Positions 34,136 to 45,294 of a stretch of 64,000 bases of DNA are shown here, one piece after another (position 1 is the first letter of the stretch; each line of letters opens with the position of its first letter). The notes beneath the pieces were generated by a model. The model was not told the origin of the DNA and did no database searches. It worked only from the letters and a program-made list of their open reading frames with translations. The DNA comes from Diphasiastrum complanatum (Eukaryota > Streptophyta > Lycopodiopsida > Lycopodiales > Lycopodiaceae), in contig CM055095.1 of NCBI GenBank assembly GCA_029204225.1, forward strand, positions 26,200,625 to 26,264,624, given 5' to 3'. A program made the position numbers and the translations under genes.

Positions 34136-35381
34136 ATGCCAGGGAAGCGGTCTCGTCCGATGCAGCGAACATTGAGTACTATGTCATTGTGCCATGAGTC
34201 TGCTGCGGCCGCGGAAGTTCTGCCACCTCCAAAGGAAGCTGGGGAAAAGCAAGGGCTGATGAAAATTTGTCCTCCTGCAGCTGTTCGGCAGATTATAGGA
34301 TTTAATCCTACAGCTCCTTTGGGAAATGACGAAGAAATGCCAGCCGACCTGGCACATGTGAAGCTGACTGGACCTTCTAAACCACCTCGTCCTTATTCTG
34401 GTTTGGAGAGTCTGTTGTGTACTACGCGCCTGTCAGATTCAAACACGCACCAGAGCGTTATTAGTATTGTGGATGATGTAAGTGAAAGCGTTCAGTCACC
34501 TAAGAAACACATGTTTCCAAAGCAAGAGCGCGTTCACACAACTGTGGGGCGTGTACATGAACTCCCTCTGTCACCATGGTCTGATCATCATTCTATAGTT
34601 TTTCGAGGTAATTCAAAACACAGCCATCCCATCCCAATATGTCAGTCTTCAAAACTGCAGAAGCAGTTATCTGCACAAGTTCAAGAGCCAAATTTCGGTC
34701 TCGGTCATAACCGATTGCCATCTGATGGACCGGTGCGACGTCATGGAGGGCTTGCGACAGCCCTTCCCTCGTGGAGCGCACATCCTTTGAGGTCGTTTGT
34801 TCAGGAATGCGTCTTCGGTAACGAGGTTGAGAACTATGATTTTGGTGTGATGCTAGAGTCCCTCCCGGATCAAAGCGAAGGTGCAGATAGTGCCTCTTTT
34901 GCTGCGATGGACTTCATGAAGTCTTGCTTCCTGTGCAAGCTCATGCTTGGACAAGGTCTTGATATTTATATGTACAGGTATATACTAAGCTGGTAGAGAT
35001 TAAGCACAGTTTCTCTATCATAAGCTTTCAAAGTTCACTTCAGATCTGAACGATAGATTGCTGTAACTTTAAAATCTAAAAGGGGACTATTGTTTTGCTC
35101 TGTTACAAATCAAACAGACATCGATATTCTATTCTGCTATTTATGTTCGTATGTAGGTTTTCTTCTTGTTATATCGTTTATTGTAAGCTTTTTTGGGACC
35201 CAAAAGTTCACAAGTGTTTGTTGCCTTTGGCAGAGGGGACAAAGCCTTCTGTAGTGCGGAGTGTCGCTACCATCAGATTATACTTGACGAGCGTGCTGAA
35301 CGCAGAGGAAAATGTTCATCGGCTGCTCGTTCAAATCGTCGTAGCCGCATTACAGCGGCAAGTACAATCGCAGCCGCTTAG
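34136..35381 (+). CDS. FLZ2: FCS-like zinc finger (FLZ/DUF581) protein, two exons
   Basis: Exon 1 is 34136-34977 and exon 2 is 35234-35381; the 256-bp intron is GT..AG and splits an Arg codon in phase 2. The 329-residue product begins MPGKRSRPMQRTLSTMSL, matching the basic N-terminal motif of plant FLZ proteins, which supports this start. The FLZ domain is near residues 260-300, with Cys264 and Cys267 (CFLCKLMLGQG) and Cys287 and Cys291 (GDKAFCSAEC). The family is known to bind SnRK1 kinase subunits and act as scaffolds in energy and stress signalling. Shared with FLZ1: SGLESLLC, KHSHPIPI, GNEVENYD, the basic tail and the end STIAAA. Both exons are open and splice sites are canonical, so it looks like a working gene. 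Confidence 0.9.
34978..35233 (+). other. FLZ2 intron
   Basis: Donor GTATATACTA after atgtacag; acceptor ttgcctttggcAG at 35232-35233. Same codon and phase as in FLZ1; little sequence is shared inside the introns. Confidence 0.87.
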
Positions 35382-36880
35382 ATTTCTTACAACAACCCCA
35401 ACAAGATGACCGATAGGCAATTTTGATCCGGTTTAATCTCACTTCTTTCAACAGAGAATAAGAATCGCACTCGGGAAAATAAACGTGTCTTCAAAACAGA
35501 CTGGGAGCAGCGAGTGTACGAAACTGGTTATAGATGTCTGTTGAAAACTTATAAAAACTACGTTGGCTAAAATTTTCATATTATCCTGTAATTGAAAGAG
35601 ACTTTGGAGGCTTTAAAGGGAACTTTGATAGATATAAAATTTTTGATAGAAACATTCTTGGGATTAGCAATAATTTGGGTAAGATATCTTTTACTGGAAT
35701 TCTCTTGCAAATTCCACATGAATAAGAAAATTTTCTATCTCGCAGAGCAGAGAGTATTTTGTTATCATTATAACAAGTATGTAGCCACCGGAAAAAGATG
35801 TGACTGTTGTTGCAGCGCAGTGGAAGGGGTTCAGAGATGAGCGACGCAGCAATGATTTGCGATCACAACAACCAAGCATATTGATGAACGTGTCCGTCGG
35901 AATATGGTGAAAATAATGATAATAGCAGATGAACGAACTCATTTTCTAGTTGATCCTTTTACACTTGAATTGTGAGCTGAGTAAATAAAACTATGGCGAC
36001 TGAGCATTTTACGAAGCACTGCTGTGTATTAACAAGTGAAAAGGCTGATATGCGAGGAGATATGACAAAGCTATCCAGGATTCGGGTTTCTGTTCCCGTA
36101 TTTTATCAACAGAACAGAACAGAGGACAATAATTTGGACTCTTCGACGCAGTTCTTTTCCTGATGCAGCCTCGCTTCAAGCTCTTACTAGAGCGATTTTG
36201 CAAGCTCTTACTAGAGCCGCCGTGTAAACTATTATCATGATTTTGGTTGATCAATTTCCAAAGACTTTATGCCCTTGCTATTCTGCGGTGCAGCCATGGC
36301 AATACGTGATCCATTCCCTGGAGCATGTCATTTGGTACGCTCTTCAATGAATAAGGCATTACTCATTTAATTGTCAAAATTCATGTTTTGGCTGGTTTAG
36401 CGTCCCTGATATTTTCTTTGCTATTAGTACGAAAAAATGGAATAATCTGCTCTTTGCCTGTGAGATGTCTATAAAATGGAAGATCAGAGATCTCGAATAA
36501 AAGTTGCGAGGGAACACCACGAAAACAGTTTCCTTGATAGGTATTGCTAGCAATTTGAAGGTTCATTAATTTATTCCGGAACTAGGGATTTTGACATAAA
36601 GCTTCCTGATATGGTTGATATTGTGTCTACTATCCACTTTTTCACACCCTATCATGGTAAAAAGTTTTCAATGACCAATCTGCACCACTTGTAGCAATCC
36701 GGGTGATCTGCTTCTTGGCATCTTTGGGCCCTGGTTATAAAGCCTGCCCATACTGAGTGGGTAAAGCATCTGAAAAACCAGAGCTCAGATAATGTAAATG
36801 TCTCTGGGTTAAATCGGGTTCTCCATAAAAAGTTGTTATACTATCTAGACAGTAGAAGTTCATTATGTTTTCACATTTGT
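35382..36880. other. FLZ2 downstream region
   Basis: The first about 35 bp (atttcttacaacaaccccaa) resemble the FLZ1 3' flank. The rest has no firm gene. See 36381-36610 for a weak leucine-rich-repeat-like trace. Confidence 0.45.
36381..36610 (-). pseudogene. Possible leucine-rich-repeat fragment
   Basis: The minus strand reads FRNKLMNLQIASNTYQGN then FRGVPSQLLFEISDLPFYRHLTG, which fits the plant LRR pattern (NLQxxxNxFxGxxPSQLFEIxxL). Only about one and a half repeats are visible, with no neighbouring LRR or kinase sequence, so it may be chance or a decayed fragment of a receptor-like gene. Confidence 0.25.
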
Positions 36881-37393
36881 GACTATGGATCTACCAGAAT
36901 CACCTACTAATTATTCTGTTTTATTGGGGCCAGACCATGGTTAAGAGTTGGTAATGTAATTCATGATTGGACAACAGGAAAAATTACATTTGACAATGGG
37001 GAACAAATAGTCAAAGTTGATCCATCAATAAGAGTAATAAAGCTTGTGCCACAGAAAATGAACGATGACTCTTTCACAATGGACCATACTATGGATCATC
37101 TAGAAAGAAAGACAACTTTGAGTACTCATTATGATTCTCAAATAGAAATGGTACAATTGGAAGAGACATTAGTGACGGTGGATTGCATGGCTAATTGTAC
37201 TTGCGATGGAGATTCAACGCTAGTTCAAGCACCGTCAAAGAAAAATGCCACAAATATGCCAATTACTTTTGATGTGAATTTTCATGGTATGATTACCAGC
37301 ACAGATGGCACACTAAATGTTTTTCCTAGTAGCAAAGGTCTGACGTGTTGCCTTGTCACGAACCTTAGTAAGTTGGGTATGTTGATCTTCTAA
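36880..37393 (+). pseudogene. Gypsy protease-end fragment
   Basis: The plus strand reads TMDLPESPTNYSVLLG and, next to it, ARPWLRVGNVIHDWTTGKITF, which matches the ILLGRPWLR..HDW segment that ends the retropepsin of plant Gypsy elements. After it comes a less conserved linker (about 37046-37393). No RT follows. Broken. Confidence 0.65.
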
Positions 37394-37394
37394 T

Positions 37395-38015
37395 GCTTTT
37401 ATCTTTGCTTCATATTCAGACTACATCTTGTCCATATGTGTTCGCTATTTTTGATCAAGTTTCTCAAACTCATCCATCACCTTTTTAGCAGTTGCATTGA
37501 TATTGTTAGAAGCAAATAGTCGTAGAGGCTGTGGTAGTCTGCCTTGCTGTATAAGGCAACATACCAATGTGTGGCTCATTGTCTGATTTCTCATCCTCTT
37601 CATGTTTTGTGTCATCCATTGCTTGTTGCAATGTCATATATTGTTCTCGACGTTTGAGTTCACACCTGATTTGCTTTGGCAAACCAACTAAGAACCACAT
37701 GATCATGGCCTCATCAGTAATAAGACCAAGCTCACATTCCAATCTGAGATGTTTGATACGTTCGATATAGTCACGAACCATTTCCTTCTTTCTCCTTATG
37801 ATCTTACTCAACAACAGGAATAGATAATCAAGAAACATCCTTGGCTTGAAGCACATGATCAAAGCAACTTTGACAACTTCCCAATTAGCATGTTCTTCTG
37901 GAGATTTGATTATAAAATCTTGGATAGCCTTCGTAAGCTTGTCCTCTGGGTTCACCATAGACCCCACATGATTCGACATAGATTTTGAGAAATCTAACTG
38001 GATCTGTGACTCCAT
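37395..38015 (-). pseudogene. Gypsy gag fragment
   Basis: The minus strand begins MESQIQLDFSKSMSNHVG, then the gag part ERIKHLRLECELGLITDE, MWFLVGLPKQIRCELKRREQ, and a coiled segment near the left end (NATAKKVMDEFEKLDQK). The WFxVGLPxxIRxELK segment matches the gag at 3548-3838, so one Gypsy gag family is present twice. It abuts the oppositely oriented protease fragment at 37393. Confidence 0.72.
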
Positions 38016-38760
38016 TATACTTTTCGTTTAGCGAAGGTTACCTAGGCGAAGGTTCTTTTTGGCTATTTTGGGTAAACATTTGTTGATATGGTTTTTCTGA
38101 CAAATTTGAAAAGACTAACCTTTGCCCACTTGAATGGAGGTAGATCTTACTACAATATCAGCTTGATAGATTCAGCAAAGGTTCTTATGGCAAATTAGAA
38201 GATTTTTTCAAGTTGGCGAGGGTTTTGAATGATATTTTTGGAGAAATAACTTCACCTGAAAAATCTTATAGAACTAACCTTCGCTTGACTCATTGATACC
38301 ATAGTTTGCTAGCATGTTACAACTTTGGCTAGTCTTGATCAAATCTAATAAAAAATCAATAGAATGATAAAGTACTTGAAAAACCCTCTTGTAATACTAA
38401 AACAAGAGATCAAAACATATCTTGAAGGTATGCTGTCAAAATCAACTTAAATGCCAAAATTAGTTGCTAGAAACTATGACAATGTTCATCAAACTAAGAT
38501 AGACACTTGATAGAATAACAAATAATCTACATCAATTCAAAAAAATTACTTGAATATACTTAATGGAAACTTCTAAGCTAAAACATAATAAATTAACCCT
38601 ATTCTTGATGCTTTGATATCAAATCTCCTCAAAATGTAGGCTGTTGTGGAGAAAGGTCGAATCATGAGTTTTGAGTGGGCCACATGTGCCCTAAACTTTT
38701 ATTGACGACTAGTTGAAGGGGAAAATTCTAGAATCTTCGCAACTTTCGCGACCTCGAAAG
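38016..38760. other. Non-coding flank of the gag fragment
   Basis: No domain seen. It contains repeated caaaggttcttatggc/ctaaccttcgcttgac-like pieces. Probably leader of the minus-strand gag. Confidence 0.35.
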
Positions 38761-38762
38761 TT

Positions 38763-38826
38763 CTAGAGAGAGAGAACGTGAGTGATGGATCTAGAGAGAC
38801 AGCCGAGAGAGAGAGGAGCAGCGATG

Positions 38827-38894
<68 letters not shown>

Positions 38895-38980
38895 GAGAGA
38901 GCAGGGAGATGTCGTGAGCATAAAGAGCTTTTTGATAGGTTTTTTAGGGTTAGGGCTTTTTTTTAGGGTTGGAGAGAGTA
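38763..38980. repeat. GA microsatellite with adjacent telobox-like motifs
   Basis: About 31 AG units at 38829-38890, with shorter impure GA runs on both sides. TTTTTTAGGGTTAGGGC and TTTTTTTTAGGGTTGG follow at about 38940-38972, each containing the telobox core (AAACCCTA on the other strand). It ends 40 bp before the LTR at 39020. Poly-Ser/Leu and Arg/Glu frames through the repeat are not genes. Confidence 0.85.
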
Positions 38981-39019
38981 AAATAGCGATATAGTGAGGT
39001 GTTGGAGAGAGAAAAATAT

Positions 39020-39711
39020 TGAATTTCACAATTCTAGCTTGACCATTTTGGGTCACATGCATTGTAATTGGCAAGAAGGCCATGTAAATAAATGCCACAC
39101 GTGCCAAATCGCATAGGATGCTTTCCAAAGACTTGATTCCTCATATTACATTGTGATAGCATTTTTGAAATGAGGCCAAAATGTGTTTAGATAGGCTAGA
39201 GAAATTCTAGGATCTAAAAATAGCATGTTTTATTAAATTGGATCTTGAGATCTTGACTCCAAGTTAGGGTGGATCCAATGACCTATTAGGTTAGATGTTA
39301 GGGTTAGGGTATGGTAAGTTCAGAGGTGCCCTAGTATGCTCAGATCCGAGCTTGGAATGTATAAATGTATGATAGGATCTCCATCCAAATATGAAGAAAA
39401 ATCGAGTTTTTCCACTTCTATGAACATCGTCTTTGGTGACGAGTTATAGCTATTGGATGTGAGTGATTTTATGTATTAATTACATGATTTGGAAGGTACT
39501 GAAGTTGATTACAGGTCTGAGAAGCTTGTTGCACTTTAGTTTTTTGTAATTAATCAAATCTATGTGGCCATTGTGGAGTTAAATGCCAAATTAGCTAGTT
39601 TTGGTAACTGGTCTTGATTCTAGCTCATAGTTTGGATCTAGATCTTTGATTTGTGCATCCTCCATCACTTTTAGGATTGATTGGAATTCATTTTGCTGTA
39701 AAATTTTGTCA
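39020..39711 (+). repeat. Copia E 5' LTR
   Basis: 692 bp, starting TGAATTTCACAATTC and ending ATTTTGTCA. Matches 43793-44371 over most of its length. Confidence 0.85.
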
Positions 39712-39724
39712 CGGTATCAGAGCC
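39712..39724 (+). other. Copia E primer-binding site (initiator Met tRNA)
   Basis: CGGTATCAGAGCC, one base off the usual TGGTATCAGAGC, immediately after the LTR. Confidence 0.8.
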
Positions 39725-40240
39725 TAATCAAAAGTGAGCTTTAGATTTGATTTTCTCAACCTTAGATCCTAGATTTTAGTATTGGCTTTGTCCTTGCTAC
39801 TAGTTGCTAATCTAGTGATTGTACCTCCAAATTTGGTTTCATTTGAGTGAGAATAGAATAAAGGGAACTTGTTTTGTTGAGTTATAGCTGCAGGAACCGA
39901 GATTGAGCCATTTCCATTCAACTAGACCAAATTAGAAAGTTCTTATGAGTTGAATCTTGGAGTACATGTCTCCTAGTAGAGATTTTTATAAGGATTTGAA
40001 TGCCACCACTCTTTAGGAATTTGGATCAGCCATTCAATATATCCACAAGAAGCAACTAAATACAAGAGAAGGTGTTGCAAATGATTTGCTCAAAGAAGTA
40101 GAGCATGCATCTCGGCCCAAGAGGCTTGGGAGACTCTTCAAAAGATCTACGAGTCCAAGAATACCTCAAGATTACTTTCCCTCAAAAACCAAGTTCTTCA
40201 ATGCTTCCAAGGGAAGAGTGCGAGTGGACATCAATTTGTT

Positions 40241-41088
40241 TTGAGAGTAAAAGATTTGAACAAAGAGCTTGCTTATGTTGGTGAACCTATTAAAGAGAGT
40301 GAGCTTGTGCAAATAGTTTTGAGTGGCTTATGTAGTGATTTTACTAACCTTGTCCAAAGCTGTGCCATCATGGGAAATTTGCCTACACTTGAAAACCTTC
40401 AAAGTGTGTTGATGGCCGAGGAGAGTAGGAAGACTCATATCAAATCAAGGATGGAGAGGCTCTCCATCAATGATGGTGATGACAAAGCTTTATTTTTCAA
40501 GAGCAAAGGCAAAGCAAAGAGCAAGGGAGGAACATTAAAAAAGGAGCAAGCAAAGGATAGAGATCAAGGAGAATCTACATCATCATCATCACAAGTCGAG
40601 CCCAAGAAGGACAAATCTAAGATCAAGTGCTACTATTGTGGCAAGATGGGGCACTATGCCTCGAAATGTTTCAAGAGGAAGCAAGCTCAAAGTCAAGCCA
40701 ACATGGGGTGGAAGAGAGTTCTCATGAGGACTCACTCATGATGTCAACTTTTTCATCATCAAATGTCAAAGGTGAAGATCCTTGGTAGATAGATAGTGGG
40801 GCTAGCTCCCACATGTCGGGTAGAAGGGAGTATTTTTCTCAACTCACACCTTATGTAGGACCTATAAAGTCCATTTTTACAGTAAATAATAATGAATGTA
40901 AAGTTGAAGGTGTGGGATCCCTTCCCTTATGCTTGGGATCTTCCAAGAAGACTAAGATAGATGGTGTTCTCTTCATTCCTAGCATCACTAAGAATTTGCT
41001 TAGTGTTGGTCAACTTTTAGATCATGGTTTCATTGTGGAGTTCTTCTCTACTAATGTATGCAACATCAAGAAAGTGGGATTATCATAG
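40241..41088 (+). pseudogene. Copia E gag and protease
   Basis: Gag end (LVQIVLSGLCSDFTNLV, LPTLENLQSVLMAEESR), charged Lys-rich linker, CCHC knuckle, then the protease with DSGASSHM and the GVLFIPSITKNLLSVGQL segment common to Copia proteases. Confidence 0.82.
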
Positions 41089-41150
41089 CAAGGGGAACAA
41101 GGTTTGGGAGGTTATTTAAGCTTGATGCTTTTGTAGATCCTAACTAATTT

Positions 41151-41998
41151 GTGATGGTAGCCGAGGAGAGCAACATGACCACATTCGATTTGTGGCACAA
41201 GAGGCTTGGTCACATCAACACCAAGTCCATGGAAGCCATGTGCAAGGAGGAGCTTGCTCTTGGCCTTCCAAGATATTTGACAAAAGAGGAAAGGGTATGT
41301 GAAACTTGTGCCTTGGCTAAGGCACACAAGTTACCTTTTCCAAGCTCAATTACAAAGACAAGTCATCCTCTCGAGTTGATCCACTCGGATGTGCATTTTG
41401 CTGGAGCTACAATGTTTGTCACCTTTGTAGATGACTACTCAAGATATGGATGGGTATATCTACTTTCCTCTAAAGCACATGTTTTTGAGAGTTTTGTCAA
41501 GTTCAAGACTTTTGTTGAAAAGCATCATGCTCACAAGATCAAGTTTTTTAGAAGTGATAATGGAGGAGAATATATCTCAAATGAATTTAAAGACTTTCGT
41601 GATCAAGAAGGGATCAAGAAGGAGTTATCTTGCCCTTACAGCCCTCAACAAAATGGGGTGGCCGAGAGGAGAAATAGGACACTATGTGAATGTTCTAAAG
41701 CTCTAAGGTTAGAGGCATGCCTACCTAAGTCTTTTTGAGGAGAAGCTCTCATGTCTTATGTAATAGAGTTCCATGTAGCTCTATAAATGATAAAACATCT
41801 TATGAATTGTTGTATGGAGAAAAGCCGAATCTCAAAAACTTGAAGGTGTTTTGGATGCATTTGCTATGTACATGTCCCTTTGGACACAAGGACCAAGGAA
41901 GATCCATCATTCATGAAGGGGATCATGGTAGGCTATGGCAATGCAAGCAAATGTTACAAAATCTTCATTCCCTCTTCTCAAAAGATTGTCATTTCTAG
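41151..41998 (+). pseudogene. Copia E pre-integrase and integrase
   Basis: HHCC finger followed by the core (LIHSDVHFAG, VDDYSRYGWVYLL, FRSDNGGEYIS, SPQQNGVAERRNRTL) and the integrase C-terminal KTSYELLYGEKPNLK segment. Confidence 0.83.
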
Positions 41999-42222
41999 AG
42001 AGGTCATTTTTTATGACACTAGAATGCATAAGCTTGAAGATGATTCACCTAACCACTCTATTGGAAGAGAGGTAGCCGAGATCAAGGAGGAGCTTGATCA
42101 TGAGGAGGAGCTAGAGCCAAGAACTCCAAGCACACCAAGAAGATCCACAAGGTCAAGGATGGAGCCATTAAGGCTCACATACAAGGACAAGGGAAAGAAA
42201 GTCGAGAGAAGTATTTCTTCTT

Positions 42223-43775
42223 ATGCTTTCATCACATCTTTTGAAGAGCCTTCAAATTTTAGAGTGGTTTCAAGCTATGTGTGATGAATACAATGCATTG
42301 ATGGAGAATGATACTTGGATGCTTGTTGATCTACCTATGGATAAGAATGTAATTGGATGTAAGTGGGTTTTTAAGCTCAAGCTGAATCAAGATGGGAGTG
42401 TTTCTAAGCACAAGGCAAGGCTTGTAGCCAAGAAAAATGCTCAATCAAAGGGCATAGATTATGATGAGATCTTTGCACCCGTGGCAAAGATGGTCACCAT
42501 AAGACTAATCATTGCTCTTGTTTCTCACTTTAATTGGTTGTTGTTTCAAATGGATGTGTCAAATGCATTTTTAAATGGTCATTTGGAAGATGACATATTC
42601 ATAAGGCAGCCTGAGGGCTTCATCAAGCAAGGTATGGAAGACAAGGTGTGCCATCTCAAGAGGAGCTTGTATGGTTTGAAACAAGCTTCTAGAACTTGGA
42701 ACACAAGGCTCAATAGTTTTCTTATCTCTATTGGATTTACTCCTAGTGAGTATGATCCCACTTTGTACATAAGATTTAGTGCAAAAGGAATTGTACTTTT
42801 ATTACTTTATGTTGATGATATCATACTTAGTGGAGATGATTTAGAAGGCGTTGAGAAAACTAAGCTAGATCTATCCAAAGAGTTTAAGATGGTAGATCTC
42901 AGACATTTGCATTTCATTTTGGGTATGGAAGTACTTAGATCTTTAAATTATGCTTTCATTTGTCAATCTAAGTATGCTATTTCATTACTCAACAGATTTA
43001 ACATGCATGGATGCAAGCATGTAGAGACTCCTATGGAGCATGATGTTTGAAGTAACCAATAAAGAAAATGAAAGATCCTTCAAGGACATCACTCTTTATA
43101 GGCAACTTATTGGCTCCTTAACGTGAATAACCATAACAAGACCTGATCTTTGCTATAGTGTTTGCAAGCTTAGTCAAAATATGGCAAGATTTATTAGTTA
43201 TCCATTGGAAATGTGCCAAAAGAATATTGAGATACATTTTGGGCACACTAGATTTTGGGATCTTTTATAGAGGTGAATCCAATAACTTGCATGCTTTTAG
43301 TGATTCAGATTTTGCAAGGGACAAGAAGGATAGAAAGTCAACAAGTGCCTTTGCAACTTTCATTGGAGAAGGTGTGGTTTCTTGGCTATCAAAGAAGCAA
43401 GAAACAATATCTCTTTCATCAATTGAGGCCGAGTACAAGGCTCTAACAACCACAACCAAGGAAGTACTATGGATAAAGAGGTTGCTTGAGGAGTTCAAAG
43501 TAATCAGATCAAGTGTCATTCCACTCATCTACAATGACAACATCTCAACCCAACATCTAGCATCCAATCCAATCTACCATGCAAAGAGCAAACACATAGA
43601 GATTGCTCACCACTTTGTAAGAAAAAAGGTCCAAGCTAAGGAGGTCTCATTGGAGCACATTTCAAGTGAAGAATGCATTGCTGATATATTGAAAAAGCCT
43701 TTTCAAATGAATGTTTTTTTGAAGCTTAGATCAACCCTTGGCTTAATTAGTAAAGCTATGTTATCATCTAGCTAG
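42223..43775 (+). pseudogene. Copia E reverse transcriptase and RNase H
   Basis: RT from WMLVDLPMDKNVIGCKW through [18 protein letters not shown] and YGLKQASRTWN to the YVDD active site, then RNase H with SDSDFARDKKDRKS, SLSSIEAEYKALTT, YNDNISTQHLASNPIYH. The 3' LTR follows. Confidence 0.85.
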
Positions 43776-43792
43776 ATTGTGAGGAGGAGTAC

Positions 43793-44371
43793 TGAAATTC
43801 AACAATTCTAGCTTGACCATTTATTGGTCACATGCATTGTAATTGGCAAGAAGACCATGCAAATAGATGCTACACGTGTCAAATCACATAGGATGCTTTC
43901 CAAAGATTTCATTTCTCATATTACATTGTAATAGCATCTTTGAAATGAGGCCAAAATGTGTTTAGATAGGCTAGAGAAATTTTAGAATCTAAAAATAGCA
44001 TGTTTTACATTGTTTTTGGATCTTGAGATCTTGATCCCAAGTTAGGGTGGATCCAATGACCTATTAGGTTAGATGTTAGGGTTAGGTTATGGTAAGTTTA
44101 GAGGTGCCCTAATATGCTCAGATCTGAGCTTGGAATGTATAAATGTATGATGGGATCTCCATCCAAATATGAAGAAAAATACATTCTTTGGAAGATAGTG
44201 AAGTTAATTACAGGTCTGAGAAGCTTGCTGCACTTTACTTTTATGTATTTCATCAAATCTATGTGGCCATTGTGGAGTTAAATGCCAAATTAGCTAGTTT
44301 TCGTAACTAGTATTGATTCTAGCTCATAGTTTGGATCTAGATCTTTAATTTGTGCATCCTCCATCACTTTT
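43793..44371 (+). repeat. Copia E 3' LTR
   Basis: Starts TGAAATTCAACAATTC after the purine tract gaggaggag and aligns with the 5' LTR up to the segment gcatcctccatcactttt. Confidence 0.82.
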
Positions 44372-44536
44372 TGGGGGCGATTGAGGGCGATTAGTGTTTG
44401 AGGGCTTGAAGATCAGTGCTTGAAGGTGTTTGAAGATCATTGTTTGAGGTTGGTGCTTGATTTTTGTTTGTTTGTTTAAGGTTGATATTTGTTTGTTTGT
44501 TTTAAGAGGAGATAGAGAGTGTGAAAGATAAAAAGA

Positions 44537-44595
<59 letters not shown>

Positions 44596-45294
44596 TGTTT
44601 CTAAATTTTGCATTGATATAAAATGGTTTTGAATGGTCTTGTAATAGATTATTAGTATTATTTAGGCGAACACAAAAAGAAACGAACTTGAAACTCGAAC
44701 GGGAAACGAACTCGAACAGAAAGTGTTCGTGTGCAGCGGAATGAGCTATATTACTCTTTCCCTAAACATGACTACGCCTATCAGAAATGAACAGAATGTT
44801 AGTGATAGAAATCACGGTCGATCTGATTACGTAGCCAAACATTAAGCAACAAAACATCAGAAGAATAATTTGTCGTTAACAGCTAGACAAATTATTAGTC
44901 GCGAATGATTCGCGAAGAGCTAGACTGAGTTCAACTGATAATCAGTAGCGAATCAGTCGCAAAAGACAAGACTAAATATTAGTCGCCAACAACTAGACTA
45001 ATAATAATTCGCTAAGAACAGATTACCGGATTGAGCAATAAGAGAGTCAAACAGAATGTAGAAAAGCCTAGCAATATTGACACAAATCTGAATGTAGAAC
45101 AAGACAGAGCTGTTATCAAATTAAATATAGCAAAATATACATGTCAATAATGTTGGTGAGCACAAGGCAATAGTGGACGAAACCGCATGCTCTACAAAGC
45201 TAATTCAATGTGAAAAGGGAATGAACCTGTTACTGACAATACAAAAGAATCAATACACAAGGCATCTACTTCGTCTATCTCTGATAAGTTTCTG
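44372..45294. other. Spacer with short quasi-repeats and a second GA microsatellite
   Basis: 44380-44500 has gtttgaag/gtttgttt-like runs. About 26 GA units lie at 44541-44592. From 44650 to 45010 short pieces recur irregularly: gaaacgaactcgaac, attagtcgcgaa and agctagactga. The last 250 bp lead into the Gypsy protease. No gene is seen; this may be LTR or leader remains of the Gypsy element to the right. Confidence 0.4.

Larger units (their letters stand above)
39020..44371 (+). mobile_element. Copia retrotransposon fossil E, nearly complete
   Basis: 5' LTR 39020-39711, primer site 39712, gag about 39960-40740 (knuckle CYYCGKMGHYASKC), protease about 40780-41090 (WIDSGASSHMSG), pre-integrase and integrase about 41150-41990 (WHKRLGHINTKSM..CETCALAKA; SDNGGEYISNEF), RT about 42230-43050 (CKWVFKLKLNQDG, KGIDYDEIFAPVAKM, YVDDIILSGDD), RNase H about 43160-43775 (STSAFATFIGEGVVSWLSKKQ), purine tract and 3' LTR from 43793. 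All domains are in Copia order, but the polyprotein is broken, with roughly half a dozen breaks. The first 205 bp of the two LTRs differ by about 8% by eye, mostly C/T and G/A, so it is old. Confidence 0.88.

Noticed and set aside
38763-39128. Poly-Ser/Leu and Arg/Glu open frames
   Set aside because: They are simple translations of the GA microsatellite.
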